A stretch of 64,000 bases of DNA from Flavobacteriaceae bacterium. GTDB lineage: Bacteria; Bacteroidota; Bacteroidia; Flavobacteriales; Flavobacteriaceae. The position numbers were made by a program, and so were the translations under genes. Location: contig JAQWSN010000007.1 in NCBI GenBank assembly GCA_029243165.1, positions 122,330 through 186,329 of the forward strand, given 5' to 3'. Position 1 is the first letter of the stretch, and each line of letters opens with the position of its first letter. The notes under the pieces are model-generated. The model was given only the letters and a program-made list of their open reading frames with translations, made no database searches and was not told the DNA's origin. Positions 52,501 to 62,600 of the stretch are shown here, one piece after another.

Positions 52501-55380
52501 AAAAAGCAATCGACTTCAAAAGAAGAAGCTACCTCTGTTGAGCAAAATACACTTCAGACAATAATTAAAAAGGTTTCATTAAAATCTAAGAGAAAGAATG
52601 AGATAGTCCCCATCGATCTTGAAAAATTCAATTCCTTACTTCGATTAAAACAAGATCTTTTCGAAAATCAAATGACCGTTCTTTTTTCAGATGAGGTTAT
52701 TAATTTTCATGAAGATTACGATTCCATTATGGAATCCTCTGAAACCTTAATGGATTTCTTAAGTATGAATTATTTGGACCATGAACTAATCATGGCTTTT
52801 TCTGAAATCACATTAGAACCTAAAGTTTCAGATCAGATCAAAAAACGCATTGAGGAACGAAATCCTTCTATTTTTAAACTAGAAGAGAATTTGTTGGATA
52901 TTCAAAAAAAGTACAACATTATTTCACTGAATATCAGTTCATTAAAAATTATTTTGCGAACTTTTATTTTCAAGAAAATTGGAGCTTTAAATAGCTTTGA
53001 ACAATTTTCAGTCATAAAATTCACTATTGATTTCTTTGAAGAAATAAAGAAAGAAAACTATTTAAACTTTCAGCAGTTGGCTTTTTATCTTCGTTCGGAG
53101 GAATCTAAAAATGCCTTCCAAACAGTAACGGAAGCATTATCAACTTTTAATTTAAGCAGTAAGTTTTCCATTACCAATCCGAAATTAAAAAACGAACTTT
53201 TTTACAAAGACTTAGTTTTTAATTTTTTAGAAACAAAAGCCATTCCAGAATGGGCTAATATTGAGAGTTTTGATGGCAAAGATGTTATTATGTTCATAAA
53301 ATCTTCAATCAAAATTGAGGATAAATATTATCTAGAACGATTGGTCACCCATTCAAAGGTTTTAGATCATTTCTTAGTTTATTTTGAAAACTTAGCGCCC
53401 CAAGAAAAAGCTAAAATTTTACAATTGATTCAACCAAGCGGTGCAAATTTTGATATTTCCATCTTGCTCGAACGATTGGATGTGTTGTTTGAAAAGGTAA
53501 CGTTTTCTAACTCTTTATCGAATCTTGAGTATTTAACTCAGTTGGTATTAAAAGAATCTTTTTGGAAACAAACAAGTCTGATCAGTTTCATTGAAATGTT
53601 AGTTCCCTTTATTGAAAAGAAGTCCAAAAAGACTAAAAAGCAGTTATTAATTTTTATCTCTGAGACGTTCCCAATTCCGACGAAGTTAATACAACTTGAA
53701 AAAAATGTTCAATTTTCTGATGCAGAGAAAATTGAAGTTTTAAAGTTTTATTTGGAGTTTGGCGATTTCCCCAAACACATGAAAATTTACAGCAAGGAGA
53801 TTAAAAATCAATTAGGGGAATTCCTTTTAAAAGATCAATACGTGCTCGCACAAATTTTAAAAGAGTACAAAACTAGGACACTAGAATTGGAAAGGCTATT
53901 CACTTTTATTTCCTTAGATGCTGTTGTAGATTTGTTTGATCAAACTATTTTTAAAGATCAGTTGTTTACCGTTTCGTTAGCAAAAGTGTTAAAGAAATTT
54001 TTATTTTCAGCAAAGCCTGATACGAAATCAAAAGTACGGTTCATTGAAAATCTTGTCACAAGCTTTGAAAATAATAGACTTACTCAGACAACACTATCCG
54101 ATTTTTACAAAAAGATAAAAGAGGAATCTTCCAAAGACTACCAAACCTTTGTGTCTTTATTGAAAAAAGAAGTTAAAACTAGAGGAGAGGAGGAGTTTAG
54201 TTTGCAAGAAAAACTATTAGATAAAATTGAATTCTCCTTTCAAACTCAAGAGTTGGATAAGGTAGAAGTAATGGAAAATATTGACCTATTGGATTATTAC
54301 CTTGAAATTGGATCTGTAAACTTTGAAAACAAGACTTTTTCAAAGATGGATTTGTTTCAGATTCTTTTGGATTCAATTAATAAAGCAGAGCTTCGCACCA
54401 AAAAGATGGTTTTTGATTGGGTGAAATCCAAACTCAAACGAACGCGTCTTTTAGAGATAATTCCTAGAGATAAAAGTCAAATACTTATCCAACTGATCCA
54501 TTCTGAACTGCCTAAAAATTGGTCGCTTTTTTCAGCTACAATGGAACAACTCTTGGACATTCGTATTGAAAAACTATTAAAGTTTGATACCCAAAGAGAG
54601 CTCGACACAAAAATGATCGAATACTGGATCAAAAAGAACATTTACTTAGACTCTTCTTTTCAGATTTTAATTCATTTGTTTGAAGAAGTTCTTGCAAATC
54701 AAAAATTGACTGGTAAAGAGTTTTTTGAAGATTTTAGGGATGCGGATATTGAATACCCTCTAGAGACTAGCAATTTTGTATCCTCTTTGAAGCGTAACTA
54801 TGGCAATTACAAAAATCAACTTTCTGAAGATGTCCTATCAACCCAGGAAGAGGAGGAGAATCAAGAAGAAACTGAGACCGATGCAATAGTTATTCAAAAT
54901 GCAGGGTTGATTATTTTATGGCCTTTCTTTTTCAGACTTTTTGATAGGTGCGGCTTGTTAATTGATCGTAAATTTAAAGACGATACATCCCTTCAAAAGG
55001 GAATTATTCTGACTCAATATTTGGTTACGGGATCATTAGAAATTCATGAAAATGAATTGGTCTTAAATAAAATTTTATGCGGAGCAGAACAACGAACTCC
55101 AGTTGATGTGAAACTCAAGATAGATGAAGTAGAATTGGAAATTTGTGACTCTCTTTTAAAAGGAGTTTTGCAAAATTGGCAAAAACTCAATAATTCAAGC
55201 GTGGAGACTTTGAGACAAACCTTTTTAATTAGAGAAGGAATCCTTATCCCAAACGAGTTGGATTATGATTTGGATATTGTAAAGGAAACATTTGATGTGC
55301 TCTTGGAAACGATTCCATGGAATATTTCAATGATTCAAACAACCTTTATGAAAAATAGAATTATCGTGGATTGGAAATAA
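49528..55380 (+). CDS. Tape-measure-type protein of the injection system
   Basis: A 1950-residue protein, the largest in the window. The N-terminus matches the contractile-injection tape-measure family (RKFKFDLTLSEE and IVIDKLEIDLGNFKI). The C-terminus has QNAGLIILWPFFFRLFDRCG and FLIREGILI, also family hallmarks. Between lie mostly helices. Four divergent repeats of about 117-124 residues start near residues 303, 426, 543 and 667. By analogy it sets tube length and sits in the lumen. Its stop is 9 bp before the AAA+ ATPase gene. Confidence 0.88.
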   Translation: MPISGNIRKFKFDLTLSEEKVFESLGDDLISMTKESFLNSIQKAFAPFENSNIVIDKLEIDLGNFKIKDLPSLRKQFRQAIEDYVQENLGKWSLQNQERVEDAIIFFIQKGYFPWWVNSVESFNDMILKLPDSFQFSSALLTQLYSSQKNYFRILNTLNKDSKAVIRKKLLFQHTTFFTTTLSFYKKLLSNYELPKTESLDAILKQIEYYFMVQSAKVKNDSSLLFFKTLKYFSSFFAIPFPNLFRFISDVVIPSESDSTIKSLIEQQSVVLNKYEGFPQSLNQIVLDGSLPNDLKKGGVEGVISFFERGYSQMNFSQIQELKDQFDANLNKNNQALMSYLQSVAFYQSKEKLERLIVLLDSENYQKLLRFLSSSVEESESVSSIKKYISSSSQETKLTDSTVQEGVRSQASQDPQTVSKFTLAELIDFIEKGILQLSFSAIEQFKKRFNFSITEKNTYLIKYLNAAAFYSDKEKLARLTSLLNFQMYPPLNELLNSNAVHSIKEFLQAAGQEKSLAELSKSENVDVPSGTNQLEPKSDVALFIEFLEDFSTPNFTSLIEFKKLFDALLEKKNSKLLNYLSSASFYADQNKLARLITLLTNENYRLLMSNLSDTENPDDSIKYIKSFIQDTSQDSALIELSEQISPEITDDEALKTRLLSESPLEFLISFFEKGISQTNFGVLSEYSKLFELFLKQNSKALIHYLSSIDFLNSEIKLERLFSLLTDTTLKELIVLLDDTSAKSLVKDLNELFSDKMFLKELIQKTDRFNVNYIFNKVLLVDLLKSKQEKRSTEAFISSFVDRLGREVSMGRSELLFELAKIGEKEKFRKSVVRIFDSLFTIESSQVKDSSKPVKESVDALESVVKSAKNASDLKSLQKNDLEQLLFDLIKQLPNSRTSLEKIVFHPEFSKLLDLKLFSSLFQRLKTIVDIDFSRLILSVVDLIEDQRKNQFLLTVNRVAFQTLISKGIQISPETFLESLTASLVQLAPQIFKKQSTSKEEATSVEQNTLQTIIKKVSLKSKRKNEIVPIDLEKFNSLLRLKQDLFENQMTVLFSDEVINFHEDYDSIMESSETLMDFLSMNYLDHELIMAFSEITLEPKVSDQIKKRIEERNPSIFKLEENLLDIQKKYNIISLNISSLKIILRTFIFKKIGALNSFEQFSVIKFTIDFFEEIKKENYLNFQQLAFYLRSEESKNAFQTVTEALSTFNLSSKFSITNPKLKNELFYKDLVFNFLETKAIPEWANIESFDGKDVIMFIKSSIKIEDKYYLERLVTHSKVLDHFLVYFENLAPQEKAKILQLIQPSGANFDISILLERLDVLFEKVTFSNSLSNLEYLTQLVLKESFWKQTSLISFIEMLVPFIEKKSKKTKKQLLIFISETFPIPTKLIQLEKNVQFSDAEKIEVLKFYLEFGDFPKHMKIYSKEIKNQLGEFLLKDQYVLAQILKEYKTRTLELERLFTFISLDAVVDLFDQTIFKDQLFTVSLAKVLKKFLFSAKPDTKSKVRFIENLVTSFENNRLTQTTLSDFYKKIKEESSKDYQTFVSLLKKEVKTRGEEEFSLQEKLLDKIEFSFQTQELDKVEVMENIDLLDYYLEIGSVNFENKTFSKMDLFQILLDSINKAELRTKKMVFDWVKSKLKRTRLLEIIPRDKSQILIQLIHSELPKNWSLFSATMEQLLDIRIEKLLKFDTQRELDTKMIEYWIKKNIYLDSSFQILIHLFEEVLANQKLTGKEFFEDFRDADIEYPLETSNFVSSLKRNYGNYKNQLSEDVLSTQEEEENQEETETDAIVIQNAGLIILWPFFFRLFDRCGLLIDRKFKDDTSLQKGIILTQYLVTGSLEIHENELVLNKILCGAEQRTPVDVKLKIDEVELEICDSLLKGVLQNWQKLNNSSVETLRQTFLIREGILIPNELDYDLDIVKETFDVLLETIPWNISMIQTTFMKNRIIVDWK
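50434..51760 (+). repeat. Four tandem ~120-residue repeats in the tape measure
   Basis: Each unit opens with a FFEKG-like turn (FFERGYSQMNF, FIEKGILQLSF, FLEDFSTPNF, FFEKGISQTNF). A helix and a YL-S/A-A-x-F core (SYLQSVAFYQ, KYLNAAAFYS, NYLSSASFYA, HYLSSIDFLN) follow, then K-LxRLxxLL. Starts are at about 50434, 50803, 51154 and 51526, spacing 351-372 bp. DNA identity is low, so the duplications are old. Confidence 0.8.
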
Positions 55381-55389
55381 TAAAAGACT

Positions 55390-56742
55390 ATGGAAAACAC
55401 TAATGCATTAAAAAATAATAGCATAACCATACAAAACGAATTGAATTGGTTATCTGACCTCATTGACAATCGATTGGATTTTTTTTTCTCTTCTGAAGTA
55501 GATAAGTCATTTGTCTCTCTTTCGGGTCCCGATTTAGATGAGGATTCAAGTAATATGGCCGCTTTTATCAAAAGAGATTTATCAGATGATTTTGAACGTT
55601 TGTTGATAATAGGAGCCATGGCAGCAAATCTATTCCCTGAGGTGTACGATCGTTTTTTAATAAAAAATAAAACTCTAGATAAGCCTTACACTGAATTTGG
55701 CGGTAGAAAAAATTCAGATACTAATTACTTTGAGCCTACGCTAAGGACTATTGTCTTTATTATGTACGGACCTTCGATAGTTCACAAAATTAAACTAAAC
55801 AGTTATTTTAATTTTGATCATATTTTTAAACAAAGTAAAATTCTAAGTCTTGGTCAATCCTCAGAACCAATAGAACTTTTGGATAAAACACTTAAGTTGG
55901 GAGAGGAATTTATGTTGCATATCACCAGTGGCACTCCCTTTAAGCCTTCTTTCACCTCAAGCTTCCCTGCTAGTCGATTGGAAACTCCATTAGACTGGGG
56001 AGATCTTGTTTTAGAAGATAATTCACTTGATGAAATAAATATGATAGATACTTGGTTGCAAAATCAGAATCATTTTCATGAAAACCCAGTATTGAGTAAA
56101 AAAATTAACAAAGGATACAAGGCATTATTTTACGGACCTCCAGGTACTGGGAAAACACTTTCTGCTTCTTTAATTGGGAAAAAAAATAATTTAGATGTTT
56201 ACAGAATTGACATTTCCCAAGTAGTATCTAAATACATTGGAGAAACGGAGAAAAACCTTGGAAACATATTTGATATTGCCGAAAACAAAAACTGGATTTT
56301 GTTTTTTGATGAAGCGGAATCTTTATTTTCAAAACGAACAACAGTAAGCGATTCTAAGGACAAATTCGCAAACCAAGAAACCGCCTACCTATTGCAAAGA
56401 GTTGAAAATTACAACGGTCTGATTTTGTTGGCAACCAATTTAAAACCCAATATTGATCTTGCATTTTCCAGACGAATTCAAAGTGTTGTAAATTTTCCGA
56501 TACCTTCAATTAAACAGCGAGAAATTTTATGGAAAAATGCCTTAAAAGGTTTGGTTGAAATTGATGAAAAAGATTTGAAAGAGATTGCAAAAAACTATGA
56601 AATTGCTGGAGGATCAATTAAGAATGTAATTCAATATGCTTGGTTAAAAGCGATGCACAAGGACAGTCAAATTACATTGAATGAAATCCTTATGGGAATC
56701 AGAAGGGAACTAAATAAAGACGGGAAATCATTTGAAAAGTAA
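55390..56742 (+). CDS. AAA+ ATPase of the injection system (Afp15-like)
   Basis: A 450-residue AAA+ protein. Walker A GPPGTGKTL is near residue 249 and Walker B ILFFDEAESLF near 303. LLATNLKPNIDLAFSRRIQ gives the arginine-finger region. The N-terminal 200 residues are specific to the injection-system group. Afp15-type ATPases are needed for assembly of contractile particles in known systems. It ends the 19-gene operon, directly against the convergent TonB receptor stop. Confidence 0.9.
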   Translation: MENTNALKNNSITIQNELNWLSDLIDNRLDFFFSSEVDKSFVSLSGPDLDEDSSNMAAFIKRDLSDDFERLLIIGAMAANLFPEVYDRFLIKNKTLDKPYTEFGGRKNSDTNYFEPTLRTIVFIMYGPSIVHKIKLNSYFNFDHIFKQSKILSLGQSSEPIELLDKTLKLGEEFMLHITSGTPFKPSFTSSFPASRLETPLDWGDLVLEDNSLDEINMIDTWLQNQNHFHENPVLSKKINKGYKALFYGPPGTGKTLSASLIGKKNNLDVYRIDISQVVSKYIGETEKNLGNIFDIAENKNWILFFDEAESLFSKRTTVSDSKDKFANQETAYLLQRVENYNGLILLATNLKPNIDLAFSRRIQSVVNFPIPSIKQREILWKNALKGLVEIDEKDLKEIAKNYEIAGGSIKNVIQYAWLKAMHKDSQITLNEILMGIRRELNKDGKSFEK

Positions 56743-59562
56743 TCATAAATCCAAAATGATTTTGAAGTTAAAATGTCGTCCTCTCTGAGAGGCATAGGGA
56801 ACATTTTGTCCCGTAAGAGAACGGTTAATCCATTGGGTGTAATTTTCTCCTTCTTCTCTCAATCTTAAATCAAAACTACCCGCAGCGGAGCGAATACCGG
56901 GATGATAATAAAGCTTATTTAGAATATTATTCAGAATTAAGGAAAACTTTAACGAAGGGAGTTGTTTAAAACCAAAAATAAAATTACTGTTTAAAACAAA
57001 GTATTCAGGAATCCGATTGGTCTGGTTTAAGCCAAAATTTAGATATTGTGTTGTATTGGGACCTACCAATTTTTCACCCACGTAGTTCGCTCTTAAATTT
57101 AGACTCGACTGAAACGATTTTCCGTCAATAAAAGTGGTAACTCCCATGTTAAATCGTAATTGAGCAATATCTCCAGCTTTTTTTTCTTCAACAACAGTTT
57201 CAGAACTCAATTCAGAAGTTAGAACTTCTTTCAAACTCAAAGAACCTTCATAAGGATCCAGAAAGGTACCGTTAAGGTCAAGTCTTAAAAGCTTTGATTG
57301 ATATTTTAAATTTAACATTCCACCAATATTGACATAAGCATCTTCATTTACATTTTGACCAAAGCCCAACTCATTAACTTTTAAATCAATTGCATTTTGA
57401 ACTTCATAAACAAATCCAGTCAAGTTCCACTTAAACTTTTTATTGTCACTACTTCCAAGAAGTGAGAGGTCCCAATACTGTATTTCTTCGGGTAATAAAT
57501 TCGGGTTGGGAATTCGATTGCCTCCCGTAGAGAATTTGTTGAAAAGTGATACGTTTTGAAACCCTTTAGAATAGTTTGTTTTAAAAGTTATTTGTTCAGT
57601 TGTGAATACAAGACCCAGACGGGGTTCAAATACCTCAAAGCCTTCAGTAGAGCGAATCAGTTGTCTGTCATAGCGCGCACCAAAATTAAAATGAAGTTTT
57701 TCTTGTAGAATGATGTTTCCTTGTAAAAAGCTACCTAGTTCATTTAATTTATAGATGTTGTTTTTAGTTGAATTACCAGCAGGTTCTCCAAATTCTTCGG
57801 CTAAAGCAGCATCAACTTCTTCTTTGTATTCACTTTCATCATTGAGTTTGGTGTTGAAGTCTCTGAAAAACAAATAGTCCCCTTGACTGGTAGTTGTTCT
57901 TCGATCAGCTCCAAATGTGACATTTAATTTTTGAGAGTTGTAAAACAGTCTTGCTTCTGTCCTCCCTTGAAGTGTTTGATAGTAATAGAATTGGTTTCTC
58001 CAACCATGAGGGATTTGAGTATCCTCAGAATTTTCGGAATTAAAAGAGATTAAATCTCGAATGTTTAATCCTGAACTGGGGTTGCCAAAGGGTTTGAAAT
58101 TCACACGGTTTGATTCTCTCCCTAAGGAGTGAGACTTGATTGAGGTTTGAACTGAAAAACTCAAATTATCGTTGAATGTGTGATTGTATTTAAGGTAGGT
58201 AGTTGTGTTTATGGGTGCCCACATGGATCCGTTTCTGGAAGGAGCAATATCCAAGTCTTGCATATGATTTAATCCTTCAGCTCTTTTCCAGGTTCGAAAT
58301 CCGAGAGTCAAATCTTTGATGGCAAGTTTAGCTCCTAAAAAGTAATTTTCTGTATGATTAGAATATCTTAAGTAGTTTCCATTCACCTTGCCTACATAGG
58401 CTTGTTTATCGTACAGTGCGGCCTGTTCTCTACCAAATTCAGATACTACGATACTGTTGCCTACAATATTAATAAATGGGTTTGCTTCAGTCAAGTTATT
58501 GGAAGTAAGGTAGTTGTCCAGTTGAGTTCTATTTCCAAAATTTTGTCCTAAATGATCGTATTCAAATTGTTCCAAATCAGTGGCGGAATAATTAAAAAAC
58601 GGTAAATCGGACATGTCGTGTTCATTGGAGCGATAGTATCGGCCCGTAACTTGAAAATTAACTGGCTGTTCTTTAACACTGTTTCCAAAGGTAAAGTCAG
58701 CATCGTAGGTATCAAAGCTTCCTCCTGTGAAATTTCCGTTAAAATACATTGAGCTTCCTTGTTCTAATTTTTCATTTTCAAAGTAGTTACCAGCTTCCTC
58801 TTTTGGTGAATAGGTAATGATATTGATAGTCCCTACAAATGCCCTAGGGCCATACATGGTTGCTGATGGACCGTAAAGAATTTCTATTGCTTTAATATTG
58901 CTGATTGGGTATTGTCTTGAAATGTAGGCAACGTTTGACCATAAGTCGTTTTCCTCAACACCGTCAATCATCAATAATGTTTTTTCAGTTTGCTCTTGAC
59001 GGTAACCCAACTGGTAAATATTTGCATAATTTAAGGAATGAGTCTTACTGATTTCAAACCCTGCAACGTCGGAGAGCATATCTACTAAATCCACATACCC
59101 TCGTGCTATGATGTCTTTTGCTTCAATAATTTCAACAACAGCAGGTGCAGTTTCAAGGTCTTCAGGTCGTTTGGATACTGATGATACGGTAACTCTCAGA
59201 TTCTCTTTTTTGGTACTGTAAAGGAGTTTCTGAAAAACAATATTTTGGTTTTCAGGTTTGTAATTTGAATTTGAGGAAACAATCTCATTTAAATACTGAG
59301 TTGCCAACGCGATAGAATCTTCCGCGATTGCAGTCAAAGCTAAAAGTTCACGCATTCTATTGGTGTTACTCAGCGAAAGTTTTTTATTGGGACTCAAGCA
59401 GCATTTTAAATTGTTTTTAAGAGAAGGGAACTGACCTATTACGTATAATTCTTTTAGATTTTCAATCTTACAGTCGCAGTTGTTGTTTTGAGCTTCTGCT
59501 TTTAAAAAAGACAGAAGGAGTAGTGAAAGCAAAAAGACTTTTCTATTTAAAAGAGTTATCAT
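56743..59562 (-). CDS. TonB-dependent outer-membrane receptor
   Basis: A 939-residue receptor, starting at ATG 59560-59562. A signal peptide ends at KAEAQ. Next is an N-terminal helical domain of about 90 residues with a CDCKIENLKELY start, of a type seen in Bacteroidota receptors. The plug domain (about 115-250) has ILYGPSATMYGPRAFVGTIN. The C-terminal barrel ends in the aromatic FNFKIILDL. The ligand is not known. No SusD-type partner is nearby, so it is not a typical polysaccharide pair. A metal chelate or vitamin is possible. Confidence 0.92.
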   Translation of the reverse strand: MITLLNRKVFLLSLLLLSFLKAEAQNNNCDCKIENLKELYVIGQFPSLKNNLKCCLSPNKKLSLSNTNRMRELLALTAIAEDSIALATQYLNEIVSSNSNYKPENQNIVFQKLLYSTKKENLRVTVSSVSKRPEDLETAPAVVEIIEAKDIIARGYVDLVDMLSDVAGFEISKTHSLNYANIYQLGYRQEQTEKTLLMIDGVEENDLWSNVAYISRQYPISNIKAIEILYGPSATMYGPRAFVGTINIITYSPKEEAGNYFENEKLEQGSSMYFNGNFTGGSFDTYDADFTFGNSVKEQPVNFQVTGRYYRSNEHDMSDLPFFNYSATDLEQFEYDHLGQNFGNRTQLDNYLTSNNLTEANPFINIVGNSIVVSEFGREQAALYDKQAYVGKVNGNYLRYSNHTENYFLGAKLAIKDLTLGFRTWKRAEGLNHMQDLDIAPSRNGSMWAPINTTTYLKYNHTFNDNLSFSVQTSIKSHSLGRESNRVNFKPFGNPSSGLNIRDLISFNSENSEDTQIPHGWRNQFYYYQTLQGRTEARLFYNSQKLNVTFGADRRTTTSQGDYLFFRDFNTKLNDESEYKEEVDAALAEEFGEPAGNSTKNNIYKLNELGSFLQGNIILQEKLHFNFGARYDRQLIRSTEGFEVFEPRLGLVFTTEQITFKTNYSKGFQNVSLFNKFSTGGNRIPNPNLLPEEIQYWDLSLLGSSDNKKFKWNLTGFVYEVQNAIDLKVNELGFGQNVNEDAYVNIGGMLNLKYQSKLLRLDLNGTFLDPYEGSLSLKEVLTSELSSETVVEEKKAGDIAQLRFNMGVTTFIDGKSFQSSLNLRANYVGEKLVGPNTTQYLNFGLNQTNRIPEYFVLNSNFIFGFKQLPSLKFSLILNNILNKLYYHPGIRSAAGSFDLRLREEGENYTQWINRSLTGQNVPYASQRGRHFNFKIILDL

Positions 59563-59637
59563 CAACAATATTTAGTAAATAAATTTAAGGAAAGATAAGG
59601 AATATGGAGTCATCTCGAATAAAATTCAAATAAATGT

Positions 59638-62600
59638 TTACCCCTCCAAAAGCGTTTTTAATTTATTGATTTCAAATTCGTCATGGTTGTAAAAATTAGA
59701 CAACCATAATCTGTAATATTTAAAATTTGATTTTTGTGCGATTTGGCAACGATCAATGTCAAAAATGTAGTCTTCAAATCCATTGTGAATAATTTTGCCA
59801 TTGATATCCAAAAGGAGAATTTCTCCAGATTTTTTAATCAAGGCTATTTCAAATTCGTAACCTCCAATTTTAAAGTAATTTTCAAAATAAATCTTTTGGT
59901 TGAGTTTTTTGGAAAGATTTTCAACGAGATCGATAGAAAAGGATTTTAACATTTCAAAATTCAATCTTCTTTTATGTGGATTGTTAAATTGTTTTTGACT
60001 TACCACCTGCAGAACATCAGTTGCGCCCTTCTGATTTTCCTCATAAATCGCTTTTACATAATTTAAATAAGCATACAGAATACTTTTACCTCTATTGCCA
60101 TTTTCTTGAATGAGCGTGTGATATCCTTTGTAAACAGCTTCAGGAATTGAGGAGAAAACAACCATTTTATCTATTGCTCTAGTAATAATAACATTCAACA
60201 ATTTATGGCCTCTTTTACGAGTATTTACTGGGCCTAAACGCTCTTTAAAAACACCCTCATCATTCAAGCCATAGGTAGTCCCTATGATAATTATGTTGCG
60301 CTCTTCTCCTTGAATGTTTTCAATATTTTTTACAAAAAATCCGTTGGCTTGAAGTTCTTGAAGTTTTTTATAAAATTTCAAACTTATTTTGGATCGTATT
60401 TCTAGCTGATTCAAAACTTCTTCACGTTGTTTTAAACTAAAAGTTGCCACCCCTAAAGATTGATTTGAAGGTACTTTTTCTTCGATGTAATTTACAATTT
60501 CACGAGCTTCTGTTTTGTTGACACGGTTGATGAATTTTCCTTCTACTGGATAAAACTCAATAGCTGTGTATTTTTGGTTTGGTGGTTTGGGGATTAATCT
60601 TGATTTGTAAAATGCCGCATTAGAGAAATTGATTAAGTCAGGATGTTTAGAACGGTAATGAATGTCTAGATAATGCGAGTTAAAATTTTTGGAGATACAA
60701 AAATCGAGTAATGATTTGGTATTTTCCTGATTAGCAGTTTCTTCATTGTTATCAAAATTTGAAAAAGATTCTGTAAAGTAATCCATGGGAGGAAGCTGAT
60801 GGAGATCGCCTGCTACAATAGATCTTTTTCCTCTCAATAAAGAGGCAAAGGTATCTTCAATTTTCAGTTGACTGGACTCATCAAAAATAACATAATCAAA
60901 ATACCCTTTTTCTAGCGGGAAAAGACTCGAACAACTACTGGGATTGGTCATACAGACGGGGAAAAAGGATTTGAGGATTCCCGTTTCATGATTTGAAATC
61001 TTAGTCAAAGAATATTTAAGTCGATTGGAAGTACTTTTCTTTGCGAAAAATTGCTCAATAGTGAGATCAGTTACAGTTTTTTTAAACTTTTGTATGCCTT
61101 CCAGTCGGTTGCGATTCAGGTGGTATGATGTTTTTTTAAGAATGTAATCGTTGATTTGTTTTACATCTGTTTCAATATCGTAATACCCTTTTTCGAAACC
61201 ATTAAAATCGAAATTATCAATAAAATTTTCGTGGAGTAAATGAGCGCAATACCAATCAAAAAAATCTTTGTCAAAAGAGGCTCCAATCGAACCCATTTTG
61301 TAAATAAGATTTTGGTCATTTATCCCATGACTGATGTAATAAGAATGGAAGTCCTTCAATCCATCAAAATCATTTACCTGCTCTTGTAATTGATGAATGG
61401 ATTGAGCAAGAAAATCAATTTTTTTTGCGAGATCAAGCGCATTGAGTTTACTGTTGAATGAGGAGTTAAATACAGCTAAGTTTTTAATTTGATGGGCATA
61501 GTGTCGATATTCTTTCTGGATGTCATTCAGGGTTGAATCATCAGAATCAACAAAGTCCAGATACTTAAATGCAAAGTTGCTTTTACCAATCAGTGCTTTT
61601 TCAAGACGAGGAGAAAGTTCCTTCAGCTTTTTGTAGTAGGTCTCATAAATAGAGGAAATACGGCTTTGAAAAGTGAGTTTGTCAGTATCGAAAATAGCTT
61701 TATCAGCAAGTTGATAAAAGGATTGATAAGGATTGATATTCTTAAACTTTTCAGCAGTTTTTTTAAACAATTTTTGAAGTGTTTTAAATTCTTCAAGAGT
61801 GAATGTGTAAGCATCTGCTTTTAATTCAAGTGATGTACTCAATATTTTATACCGATCAGATTTTAGAGCCACTACAAGATCAGAGTACGTAATTTTTTCA
61901 CCTAGAATAGGCTGAAATAATCTTTTTTTAGTTTTGTTGATAAGGGTAATTACTTCCTCAACTTTTAAAATTTTGTCTTGAATCAGTTTCTCTTCAGCTG
62001 AAGAAAAATGAATTTTTTTCTCTTTTGTTTGAGCAAAAATTGAGTTTCCACTATTCAGTTTCAATAAGATATCGCGCGCCTTATTGACAACACTTCGGCG
62101 ATCTTTTTTTACCTCTGAAATATTGATGCAATAATCGTCAAAACCCAACTCTCTTAAATTCTCATAGAGTACGTCAATCGCTGTTTTTTTCTCACAAACA
62201 ACCAGACAGGTTTGTCCTTTGCTTAAGATGTAAGTAATGGCTGCGGTTAAGGTTTTACTTTTTCCTGTACCAGGAGGACCATGAATTACTATATTTTTTC
62301 TTTCGTTTATTGTTCGAATAACTCTTTGCTGTGAATGATCCAGTGCAACCCCAGCATAGAGGGAGTCATTCAGATTCTTTTCCATTTTGAACGAACAAGG
62401 AATGGTGTTGTTTTCTAGTGTGTTGTAATCAGCTACAATAGCTTCTTTAGAGCCGGCATAGAGCCCCAAAATACCGTTGTTAATCAACTTTGGTTTATGA
62501 TCAATAAAAAATTTTGGAGCCTCTTTTTCAAAAGGGTCAAGTGGATAAAATCGATGATACTCATTCAGAGGCATACAACCCAAGGTGTAGAGAATCGTAT

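Noticed and set aside
25232..56742. Prophage
   Set aside because: No capsid, portal, terminase, integrase or lysogeny genes; the tail genes have the order and families of injection systems.
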